A stretch of 64,000 nucleotides of DNA, from NCBI RefSeq assembly GCF_033110285.1, contig NZ_CP136995.1, positions 2,418,001 to 2,482,000 of the forward strand. Reading direction: 5' to 3'. This DNA comes from Ottowia sp. SB7-C50 (lineage in GTDB: Bacteria; Pseudomonadota; Gammaproteobacteria; Burkholderiales; Burkholderiaceae_C). Made by a program: the position numbers and the translations under genes. Shown here one piece after another: positions 34,543-41,695 of the stretch; the stretch's first letter is position 1, and every line of letters starts with the position of its first letter. The notes under the pieces are model-generated. The model did not search any database. It was given only the letters and a program-made list of their open reading frames with translations, and was not told the origin of the DNA.

Positions 34543-34836
34543 ATGATCCGATGGCCAAGCCTTTACAAAGGCTTCATCGTGCTATCGACAAATCCTTCCA
34601 TTGAACGCAAGCGCGCGCAGCATCAACCGCTGCATGCAATCCAGATTGCTACTGCGCTATTGAAGATTCAGACCGTCATTGCAATCACGGGCCTGTCTGA
34701 GTCCACCATCCGCCGCAAGGTCGCTGCTGGCGATTTTCCAAACCCGATCAAAGACGGCACACGCTGCACACGATGGATAGCTGCCGACGTGTCGGCGTGG
34801 TTGAGTGCGAGGGCTGACAGCAAGGCGGTGCAGTAA
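34543..34836 (+). CDS. alpA: AlpA-family transcriptional regulator
   Basis: 97 aa. The AlpA helix-turn-helix is IQTVIAITGLSESTIRRKVA followed by FPNPIKDG and WIAADVSAWLSAR. AlpA proteins activate excision or replication genes in P4-like elements and PICIs. The start is the ATG at 34543; a GTG further in is possible because the first 25 residues are not conserved-looking. The stop overlaps the next gene (TAATG). Confidence 0.85.
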   Translation: MIRWPSLYKGFIVLSTNPSIERKRAQHQPLHAIQIATALLKIQTVIAITGLSESTIRRKVAAGDFPNPIKDGTRCTRWIAADVSAWLSARADSKAVQ

Positions 34837-35723
34837 TGGGACGCGGCAAGTCAGCAAAGACGCTCGCGCTGGTTGAAGCTGCGCGGCGCATTCTTGAGGA
34901 AATTCAGCCCGCATCGGTTCGCGCCGTGTGCTATCGCCTGTTCATTGAAAAGCTGATTCCCGACATGGGTAAGAACAGCACCGGCAGCGTCAGCAAGCAA
35001 CTGGTTTGGGCACGCGAGCAAGGCGTGATTCCCTGGGGCTGGATCGTTGACGAAACCCGCGAAGCCGAGCGCGTCAGCACGTGGGCCAACCCCGAGCAGA
35101 TCATTCGCGCCGCCGTCAACGGCTACCGCAAAGACTACTGGGCCATGCAGCCGCGCCGCGTGGAAGTGTGGAGCGAGAAAGGCACCATCCGGGGCACCGT
35201 GGCGCCCGTGCTGAACGAGCACGGCGTGACGTTCCGCGTCATGCACGGCTACGGCAGCGCGACTTCCCTCTACGGCATAGCGCAAGAGACACTGGACAAC
35301 ACCAAGCCGCTGACCATCCTCTACATCGGCGACTGGGATTGCAGCGGCCTGCACATGTCCGAGGTTGATTTGCCGGCAAGGCTGGGCAGGTACGGCGGCG
35401 AGGCCACTATCGAGCGCATTGCCTTGGAAGCACGCGACGTGCACGCGCGCACCGAACTGCCATGGTTCCCTGCATCCGACAAGAAGAATGACACCCGCTA
35501 CGACTGGTTCACAGGCCGCTACGGCCATCGGTGCTGGGAGGTTGATGCACTATCCCCGGTGATCCTGCGCAAGCGCCTGGAACAGCGGATAGACGCCTTG
35601 CTGGACATTGAGGCCTGGAATCACGCCATCGAGATTGAACAGGCTGAAACCCAGTCCATGCAGGACTTCATGGGCAGGTTCAAAAGTATTTTGAGTCCTG
35701 CCGCGAAATACTCGGGAGCCTGA
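34836..35723 (+). CDS. Toprim-like protein of the replication operon
   Basis: 295 aa. The N-terminal part resembles a winged-helix region (RILEEIQPASVRAVCYRLF). The central TILYIGDWDCSGLHMSEVDL has the DxD-type acidic motif of a TOPRIM fold, as in topoisomerase VI-like and OLD-like proteins. The C-terminus is helical. It is coupled to alpA by one shared base and to the primase gene by a 1-nt gap, suggesting a role in element replication or recombination. Function not established. Confidence 0.65.
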   Translation: MGRGKSAKTLALVEAARRILEEIQPASVRAVCYRLFIEKLIPDMGKNSTGSVSKQLVWAREQGVIPWGWIVDETREAERVSTWANPEQIIRAAVNGYRKDYWAMQPRRVEVWSEKGTIRGTVAPVLNEHGVTFRVMHGYGSATSLYGIAQETLDNTKPLTILYIGDWDCSGLHMSEVDLPARLGRYGGEATIERIALEARDVHARTELPWFPASDKKNDTRYDWFTGRYGHRCWEVDALSPVILRKRLEQRIDALLDIEAWNHAIEIEQAETQSMQDFMGRFKSILSPAAKYSGA

Positions 35724-35724
35724 C

Positions 35725-36831
35725 ATGCTCGCACCCGACTTCGCCGCCATCCCCGGCGAATTGCGTGCCCTGCCCCGCTGGGTTGTTTGGAGGAACGACC
35801 CACCCAAGGACAAGGTGCCGTACTGCCCGACCGCCGTCAACAGCAGGGCAAGTTCCACAGACCCGACCACCTGGGCGACGTTCGATCAGGCGCGCACGGC
35901 CTATGACGAGGGCGGTTATCTAGGCGTCGGCTTCGCACTGAATGGCGACGGCATTGTCGGTATCGACCTGGATAAGTGCGTGAACGACACCACGCCCGCG
36001 CCCGCCGCGCTGGCCTTGCTGGATCGCATCGGCTGCGGATATGTCGAGCTGTCACCCAGCGGCACGGGCCTGCGCGGCTTTGGGTATGCCGACCCGCTAC
36101 CAAAAGGGAAGCGCGGCATCCTTGACGGCCTGAATGTCGAGTTGTACGCCAGCGCCCGCTATCTGACAGTCACGGGCCACCCGCTCGTGCAAGGGCCATT
36201 GAAGCCCCTACCCGGCTTTTCTGCTGTCGCTGCCGAGCTGGGCAGTCACCTACAGAAGAGGGCTGATGCAATCCTCTGTAGTCCTCTGTCTTCTTCTGTA
36301 GGTATCCCACCTGACACCTTGCCCACGCAGGCGGGCCAGCGCAACGCCTGCCTGTTCAAGTTGGCCCGCTACATCAAGGCGGCGAACCCGAGCGCGACCC
36401 GTGCGGAGTTGCGCGCCATCGCTGAAGAGTGGCACGCGCTTGCACTGCCGGTGATCGAAACCAAGGACTTCGCCGTCACGCTGCAAGACTTCGTTTACGG
36501 CTTCGACAACGTACAGCACCCTTTTGGACAAACCATGCAAAACATCATCGACAACATCGACGCCACGCCGCTGCCGGCTGGCATTGCGGCCCTTGGCTAC
36601 GGCGACCGTGGCCACCACCTGGTGCGCTTGTGCGCGGCCTTGAATGCGCACCATGCGCCGGAACCCTTCTTTCTCGGTGCGCGCCAAGCTGGTGAAGTGA
36701 TCGGCGTGCACTACACCGACGCGAACAAGATGCTGGCGTCATTGGTTGCCGATGGCGTGCTGACGCTGGTGTCCAAGGGCGCGGGCAATAAGGCCAGCCG
36801 CTACCGCTTCGCGTGGGGAATGACCGCATGA
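35725..36831 (+). CDS. Archaeo-eukaryotic-type primase of the satellite
   Basis: 368 aa. The N-terminal half has AEP/bifunctional primase-polymerase features: LPRWVVWRNDPPKDKVPYCP, the metal-binding GIVGIDLDKC, and YVELSPSGTGLRGFGY. The C-terminal part (about 280-365) resembles a winged helix. The usual superfamily-3 helicase domain of P4-type primases is absent. It probably primes replication with a host or helper helicase. Confidence 0.75.
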   Translation: MLAPDFAAIPGELRALPRWVVWRNDPPKDKVPYCPTAVNSRASSTDPTTWATFDQARTAYDEGGYLGVGFALNGDGIVGIDLDKCVNDTTPAPAALALLDRIGCGYVELSPSGTGLRGFGYADPLPKGKRGILDGLNVELYASARYLTVTGHPLVQGPLKPLPGFSAVAAELGSHLQKRADAILCSPLSSSVGIPPDTLPTQAGQRNACLFKLARYIKAANPSATRAELRAIAEEWHALALPVIETKDFAVTLQDFVYGFDNVQHPFGQTMQNIIDNIDATPLPAGIAALGYGDRGHHLVRLCAALNAHHAPEPFFLGARQAGEVIGVHYTDANKMLASLVADGVLTLVSKGAGNKASRYRFAWGMTA

Positions 36832-37043
36832 ACAAAGCAATGCAAGCGGCGGCCGTCGCCGCCATCGAATGGAACCGCGCCCGCCTGGTGCGCATCGCCG
36901 TCACCAAGCAACACGCCGAGGCGCTGAAGCACTACAGCGTGCCGGCGGTGAACGACGCGCGGCGCCAGGAAACGAAGGCCAAGGCACGGCTGCGGGCGGC
37001 CTGCGCAGTGGCCGACCCCACAAGCGTGGTGATCGACGTGTGA
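36828..37043 (+). CDS. Small Ala-rich hypothetical protein
   Basis: 71 aa starting at the ATG that overlaps the primase stop (ATGA). Basic and Ala-rich, helical (AAVAAIEWNRARLVRIAVTKQHAEAL). No family recognised. Last gene before the structural operon. Confidence 0.6.
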   Translation: MNKAMQAAAVAAIEWNRARLVRIAVTKQHAEALKHYSVPAVNDARRQETKAKARLRAACAVADPTSVVIDV

Positions 37044-37123
37044 CCCCTTCATCCGTGGCGAATGTGCAACGACGCAAAACGGCCGTTCGCACCATAAACC
37101 ACCATGAGCGCGCACCAAAAAAC

Positions 37124-37160
37124 GCCCTGTTGCTATCGTTTCTGAAGTGCGCTACATCTC
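37124..37160 (+). promoter_or_regulatory. Possible promoter of the capsid operon
   Basis: In the 151-nt gap before the capsid gene, TTGCTA is followed after 17 nt by TACATC (within 37131-37159). The capsid genes are otherwise separated from the replication genes only by this gap. Weak match. Confidence 0.3.
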
Positions 37161-37194
37161 AGTTCATCTTCATTCTTTGCAAAGAAAGACCACG

Positions 37195-38436
37195 ATGAAA
37201 CTGAACGACCTGCGCGAAGCCCGCGCCCTGAAAGTGACCGAGATGCGCGCCGTGCTGGCCAAGGCCCAGGGCGAGAACCGCCCGCTGTCTGCCGACGAAA
37301 CCGCCGCCTTCGACAAGCTGAAGGGCGAGATTCAGGGCTTGGAGGCGCAAGAGCAACGCGCGCAGTTCCTGGAAGATGCCGAGCGCCGCAGCCTGGGCCA
37401 GCCTGCCGACAAGCCGCGCGCCGACATGGAAGGCGCCGTCAACGTCACCGACGCCATCCGCGCGCAGATCGAGCAACGCGCCGTCACGGGCGCACTGGCC
37501 GAGTTCCAGCAAGAGGCCAAGCGCCAGGGCATCGAGGCGCGCCACGGTGGCGTGCTGATCCCGTCGAGCGTGTTTGAAAAGCGCGCCACGATGACCACCA
37601 CGGCAAATGCCGCCATCGTGCCCGACGACAACCGCGCCGACCAATTCATCGGCCTGCTGCGCAATTCGACCATCGTGCGCAGCCTGGGCGCCCGTGTGCT
37701 GTCCGGCCTGCGTGGCGACGTGGTGATCCCCAAGGCGGCCAGCGCCAGCACCGCGTACTGGCTGAACGAGGGCGACCCGCTGACGGAAAGCAATCCGGGC
37801 TACGCCAGCATCCGCATGGAACCGAAGCACGTAGGTGCGCTGACCGCGTTCAGCCGCCAACTGGCGCTGCAAAGCAATCCGGCCATCGAGCAACTGCTGC
37901 GCGACGATATCGCCGCCGTGATCGGCCTGGCCGTGGACAAGGCGCTGATTCACGGCACCGCCGCCGCCAAGCAGCCGGTGGGCATCCTGAACGTGTCGGG
38001 CGTGCAGACCGCATCCCTGGCGACGCTCGACTGGGCCGCCGTGCTGGCCGTGTTCGAAAAGCTGGCGCTGGTCAACGTCACGCCCAATGCCATCCTGACG
38101 CACGCCAAGGTGGCCACCAAGCTGGGCGCCACGCTCAAGAGCACCACCGCAGGCGCCGAATACATCCTGCAAGGCGGCACCGTCAACGGCCTGGCCGCGC
38201 ACGTCACCAACCAGCTGGATGCCAAGGCAGGCAGTCCTGCCAAGGGCCGCATGATCGTCGGCGACTTCAGCGAAATGGTGATCGGCGAATGGGGCGCCAC
38301 CGAAGTGCTGGCCAACCCCTACGCCGCTGGCTACTACGAAAAAGGCGACGTTCAACTGCGCATCCTGCACACGATGGATGCCGTGGTGCGCCGCCCCGAA
38401 GCGTTCGTGGTGGTGGAAGACCTGGCCATCGCCTAA
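37195..38436 (+). CDS. HK97-fold major capsid protein
   Basis: 413 aa. The N-terminal about 115 residues form a charged coiled coil (scaffolding delta domain: AFDKLKGEIQGLEAQEQRAQ), normally removed by the protease. The HK97 fold has RSLGARVLSGLRGDVVIPK, YWLNEGDPL and the C-terminal QLRILHTMDAVVRRPEAFVV. It assembles the procapsid. It is followed 10 nt later by the protease gene. Capsid before portal and terminase is the reverse of the usual tailed-phage order. Confidence 0.93.
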   Translation: MKLNDLREARALKVTEMRAVLAKAQGENRPLSADETAAFDKLKGEIQGLEAQEQRAQFLEDAERRSLGQPADKPRADMEGAVNVTDAIRAQIEQRAVTGALAEFQQEAKRQGIEARHGGVLIPSSVFEKRATMTTTANAAIVPDDNRADQFIGLLRNSTIVRSLGARVLSGLRGDVVIPKAASASTAYWLNEGDPLTESNPGYASIRMEPKHVGALTAFSRQLALQSNPAIEQLLRDDIAAVIGLAVDKALIHGTAAAKQPVGILNVSGVQTASLATLDWAAVLAVFEKLALVNVTPNAILTHAKVATKLGATLKSTTAGAEYILQGGTVNGLAAHVTNQLDAKAGSPAKGRMIVGDFSEMVIGEWGATEVLANPYAAGYYEKGDVQLRILHTMDAVVRRPEAFVVVEDLAIA

Positions 38437-38446
38437 GGGGCTGCGA

Positions 38447-38980
38447 ATGTTGGAAGTCCGCTCCACTGGCGAGCTGCGCAGCAACGGCAAGACGCTGACC
38501 GGCTACGCCGCGATCTTCAACAGCGAGGCCGTTCTGGGCGACTTCGTCGAGGTGATCCGCAATGGCGCCTTTCGCAATTCCCTGCAAAGCGGCACCAACA
38601 TTCGCGCCCTGTACCACCATCAGGGCGATGCCCTGCTGGGCACCACGCGCGGGGGCACGCTGCAACTGCGCGAAGACACCAAGGGGCTGGCCTTCGAGCT
38701 GGCCCTGCCCGACACCACGCATGGCCGCGACCTGGCCATTCTGGTGGATCGCGGCGACGTGGCGGGCTGTTCATTCGGCTTTCGCGTGCGCGATGGCGGC
38801 GACCGCTGGGAACAGCGCGGCGCGCAACTGGTGCGCGAGCTGCTCGACGTTGACCTGGTGGAAATCACCCTGACGGCAGACCCGGCCTATGCCGACACCA
38901 CGGTCGCCCTGCGCTCGCGCCAGGCCATCCGCAGCAACGACACGCGCGCCCTTTGGCTGGAAACCTGTGTATGGGACTGA
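38447..38980 (+). CDS. HK97-family prohead protease
   Basis: 177 aa U35-type serine protease that cleaves the scaffolding domain of the capsid protein. Visible features are GYAAIFNSEAVLGDFVEVI, the His region ALYHHQGDALLG (57-58) and the catalytic Ser109 in GDVAGCSFGF. The start is the ATG at 38447. It overlaps the portal gene by 10 nt. Confidence 0.92.
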   Translation: MLEVRSTGELRSNGKTLTGYAAIFNSEAVLGDFVEVIRNGAFRNSLQSGTNIRALYHHQGDALLGTTRGGTLQLREDTKGLAFELALPDTTHGRDLAILVDRGDVAGCSFGFRVRDGGDRWEQRGAQLVRELLDVDLVEITLTADPAYADTTVALRSRQAIRSNDTRALWLETCVWD

Positions 38981-40149
38981 TCGAACGCACCGCCCGCGCC
39001 CTGGGCTTTGAACGCCGGGCCACCAATCCGAACGACACCTGGGCCGCCTTCCAGGCCCTGCGCACGGCCAGCATCACGCCCGAGTCGGCGCAGTCCGTGG
39101 CCGCCGTCTATGGTGCCGTCGCCGTCATATCCGAGGCCATCGGCACCCTACCGCTGCGCCTGTACAAGCGCGGCGATGACAGCCGCACGCCCGCCGATGA
39201 CCACGCCTTGCACAAGTGCCTGCACCGCGAGCCGAACGAGCACCAGAGTTCGCAGGAGTTCATCGAATGGATGACCGCTGCCATGCTGCTGCACGGCAAC
39301 AGTTACGCGCGCGTGATCCGGGGCAACGATGGCCAGGTGCGTGCGCTGATCCCGCTGGCGCCCGAGCGCGTCAACGTGCTGCGCAAGGGGGACGCCATCG
39401 GCGGGTTCGACTACACCGACCGCGACGGCAAGCGCGAGCGCCTGCTGCCTGATGAAGTGTTTCACCTGCGCCACCGCGCTGGGCCTGATCCCCTGATCGG
39501 CCAGTCACCTATTCAGGCTGCGCGCAGCGTGATCGAGCTGGCGCTGGCCGAATCGCAGCACGGTGTGGCCAACTTCACCAATGGCACCAAGCTGAGCGGC
39601 ATCATCAAGATGCCCGGCAAGCTGAAGGCCGAACAGCGCGAGAGCCTGAAGCAATCCTGGCAGACGCAGTACGCGGGCGCATCCAATGCGGGCCGCACGC
39701 CCGTGCTTGAGGAAGGCGCCGACTTCGTGCCCTTGAGCATGAGCCTTGAGGATGCCGAGTACATCGCCGCCCGACAGTTCAGCGTGCAGGAAGTGGCCCG
39801 CATCTTCAAGGTGCCGCCGCCGCTGCTGGCCGACCTGGGCGAGGCCAACTACAGCAACGCCGTGCAGGTGAATCGCTGGTTCGTCACGCACTGCCTGGGC
39901 CGCCACATGGCCGCATGGGAAGGCGCCATCAGCCGCCAGTTGCTGACCGATGCGGGCAAGCGCCTGTATTACCCCGAGTTCAGCGCGGAGGGGCTGCTGC
40001 GGGGTGACAGCGAAGTGCGCGCCGCGTTCTACGCATCCGGCATCGGGGCCGGCTGGCTGCTGCCTGCCGAGGCCCGCAAGCTGGAAAACCTGCCCGCCAT
40101 CAAGGCCACCCACTACCGGCCCAATCCGCCACCCAAGGGCGCGGCATGA
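38971..40149 (+). CDS. Phage portal protein (HK97 type)
   Basis: 392 aa. Typical portal sequence: SVAAVYGAVAVISEAIGTLPLRLY, the FIEWMTAAMLLHGNSYARVIRG region, FHLRHRAGPDPLIGQSPIQA and the C-terminal EVARIFKVPPPLLADLG. It forms the dodecameric DNA entry ring of the head. The stop overlaps the HNH gene (ATGA). Confidence 0.94.
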   Translation: MGLIERTARALGFERRATNPNDTWAAFQALRTASITPESAQSVAAVYGAVAVISEAIGTLPLRLYKRGDDSRTPADDHALHKCLHREPNEHQSSQEFIEWMTAAMLLHGNSYARVIRGNDGQVRALIPLAPERVNVLRKGDAIGGFDYTDRDGKRERLLPDEVFHLRHRAGPDPLIGQSPIQAARSVIELALAESQHGVANFTNGTKLSGIIKMPGKLKAEQRESLKQSWQTQYAGASNAGRTPVLEEGADFVPLSMSLEDAEYIAARQFSVQEVARIFKVPPPLLADLGEANYSNAVQVNRWFVTHCLGRHMAAWEGAISRQLLTDAGKRLYYPEFSAEGLLRGDSEVRAAFYASGIGAGWLLPAEARKLENLPAIKATHYRPNPPPKGAA

Positions 40150-40553
40150 GCAAGCGCAGCGGACGCGATGCAGACCCGCGCCGCACGCTGCCCTTGAATG
40201 GCGCAGCCTGGCAGCGACTGCGCGCGTCCGTGCTGGCCGATGAACCGCTGTGCAGGCATTGCAAGGCCCGTGGGTTGATCGTGCGGGCGACGGACGTTGA
40301 CCACATGAATGGCGCCGATGACAACCGGCGCGAGTCACTGCAACCTCTGTGCCACGAATGCCACTCGCGCAAGACCGCCGCCGATGAAGGCAAGCGCGTG
40401 CCGATGGGCTGCGACGCGCACGGCATGCCGCTTGACCCGAATCATCCGTGGAACAGCGAGCCGCTGCCCGCGCTGCTGCGAAAAATCACCAGCAACCGCC
40501 AGGACCAGACCGCCCCCTGTCCATCGAATCATCGCTACCTGCTTAAAAAATAG
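40146..40553 (+). CDS. HNH endonuclease
   Basis: 135 aa. Zinc-binding pairs CRHC and CHEC flank the ATDVDHMNGADDNR motif with the catalytic His. HNH proteins encoded beside terminases in HK97-type phages help the terminase cleave DNA at cos. Finding one here supports active cos-type packaging. Confidence 0.92.
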   Translation: MSKRSGRDADPRRTLPLNGAAWQRLRASVLADEPLCRHCKARGLIVRATDVDHMNGADDNRRESLQPLCHECHSRKTAADEGKRVPMGCDAHGMPLDPNHPWNSEPLPALLRKITSNRQDQTAPCPSNHRYLLKK

Positions 40554-40556
40554 GCA

Positions 40557-41039
40557 ATGAAGCCCACGCCCCGCCGTCACCGATCGGACAGCGCCAAGGC
40601 CGCTGTTCAGGCGCACCAGAACGCCGCACAAGGCCCGCTGGAGCCGCCGGGCTACGTCACCCTGCCCGAGCCGTGCAAACCGTTCTGGCGGGCCATCGTG
40701 ACCAGCCGCCCGCGTGACACCTGGACGGACAGCGACCTGGTGCTGGCCGCCAATCTGGCGCGCACCCAGCACGCCATCGAATCGGCGCCCGTCGGCAGCG
40801 ACGAACACGCCAAGCTGACGCGGCTGGCCATGGCCCTGGCGCGTGCCGTTGCCGTGCATCCGACTGCAACCGTGGCCGCCGTCAGCGAAGTGACTGCGCG
40901 CGTGCGGCTGCGGTATCGCCCGGGCGTCACGTCAGCGATGCGCGTGAACCACTCGGGCACGCTCTACGGCATCACGCATGTGGCAGACGTGCGCAGCGCC
41001 GGGCGTGAGCTGCACTTGATGTGCAAGCGGGTGCAGTAG
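40557..41039 (+). CDS. Small terminase subunit-like protein (P27 family)
   Basis: 160 aa: basic N-terminus, then PEPCKPFWRAIVTSRPRDTWTDSDLVLAANLA and helical segments in the manner of P27-type TerS. It lies 3 nt after the HNH stop. TerS recognises the packaging site. No large-terminase gene follows before attR. The final codons and stop (GGGTGCAGTAG) are the first copy of the downstream repeat. Confidence 0.78.
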   Translation: MKPTPRRHRSDSAKAAVQAHQNAAQGPLEPPGYVTLPEPCKPFWRAIVTSRPRDTWTDSDLVLAANLARTQHAIESAPVGSDEHAKLTRLAMALARAVAVHPTATVAAVSEVTARVRLRYRPGVTSAMRVNHSGTLYGITHVADVRSAGRELHLMCKRVQ

Positions 41040-41230
41040 GTGCACAGACGGCAGGGTGCCAGACCAAAAAGGTGGAAATATTTCCACCTTTTCAGGGTGC
41101 AGTAGGTGCGCAGACGGCAGGGTGCCAGACCAACGTCCGGAAAATTTTCCGGACGTTGGTCTGGGTGCAGTAGGTGCGCAGACGCGAGGTGGCCATACCT
41201 CAAAACCGTCCGCTCAAGCGGACACTTTTT
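41029..41230 (+). repeat. Repeat array with alternating perfect palindromes
   Basis: The 22-bp unit GGGTGCAGTAGGTGCrCAGACG occurs at 41029, 41095 and 41163 (66- and 68-bp spacing). In copies 1 and 2 it continues GCAGGGTGCCAGACCA with one mismatch overall. Between units lie unrelated palindromes: a perfect 26-bp AT-rich one (41067-41092), a perfect 40-bp one centred on GGAAAATTTTCC (41125-41164), and after copy 3 GAGGT/ACCTC and GTCCGCT/AGCGGAC (41208-41223) followed by a T-run. It could be a packaging or replication site or stacked terminators. Confidence 0.85.
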
Positions 41231-41231
41231 G
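41208..41231 (+). terminator. Intrinsic terminator ending the satellite operon
   Basis: GTCCGCT CA AGCGGAC stem-loop followed by ACTTTTTG. It is the last hairpin of the repeat array and the only one with a T-run directly after it on the plus strand. Confidence 0.6.
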
Positions 41232-41425
41232 GGTGGCGTGAAGCGCCTAAAAAGACATGGGTTCGTGTCCGTCTTCACAGTCCCAAATGCCGGGGAACGG
41301 GCAGGGGAACGCGCGTAAACCACATTGAAAAAGTGAGGTTTCATGCGGGTTCAATAGGTTTCTTCGATTCCCATCGCCCCATCGCAACAGGTGATGGCAC
41401 GCCCGCCGCCACGGTGCACCGGGCG
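41231..41425. other. attR region of the satellite
   Basis: No gene. Two GGGGAAC boxes (41292-41298, 41304-41310) match those next to int and are likely arm sites. The attR core TTCGATTCCCATCGCCC is at 41363-41379. Chromosomal sequence resumes with a decayed acyl-CoA synthetase. Confidence 0.65.
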
Positions 41426-41665
41426 TCACGCGTAGAGCGCCTCGATCTCCGCCGCGTAAGTCTTGTAGATGCTCGAGCGCCGCACCTTCATGGCGGCGGT
41501 GACTTCGCCGTCGTCGTGATCCAGTTCCTTGGTCAGCAGGTGAAAGCGTTTGATCTGCGCGACCTGCGCCAGACGGTCGTTGCCCTTGGACACTTCGGCG
41601 GCGACAAGCTCCCGCACCTGCGGTAATTCCACCAGCGCGCGGAAGTGCGTGATAGCGCCAGGGCT
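41426..41665 (-). pseudogene. 3' remnant of an AMP-forming long-chain acyl-CoA synthetase
   Basis: The minus strand encodes about the last 75 residues of the family, including VAQIKRFHLLTKELDHDDGE and MKVRRSSIYKTYAAEIEALY. The N-terminal 500 or more residues are missing; upstream sequence runs straight into the end of hemY. It is a relic left between the satellite attR and the hem cluster. Confidence 0.75.
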
Positions 41666-41695
41666 TGACGCGGTGCGCAGCCAGCCCCGCGACGC

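Larger units (their letters stand above)
31991..41379. mobile_element. Capsid-forming phage satellite (cf-PICI-like), 9.4 kb
   Basis: Bounded by the 17-bp repeat of the tRNA-Gly 3' end. Order, all plus strand: integrase, two small ORFs, structured leader, alpA, Toprim-like protein, primase, small ORF, major capsid, prohead protease, portal, HNH, terS-like. There is no large terminase, tail, lysis or repressor gene. This composition matches capsid-forming phage-inducible chromosomal islands, which build their own heads and use helper-phage tails. A decayed HK97 prophage is the alternative. All ORFs are intact, and many junctions overlap by 1-10 nt. Confidence 0.8.

Noticed and set aside
41029..41230. 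CRISPR array
   Set aside because: Only three units, the spacers are palindromes, one unit overlaps a stop codon, and no cas genes are near.
31991..41379. A complete prophage
   Set aside because: No tail, lysis, repressor or large-terminase genes and only 9.4 kb; satellite is the better reading.
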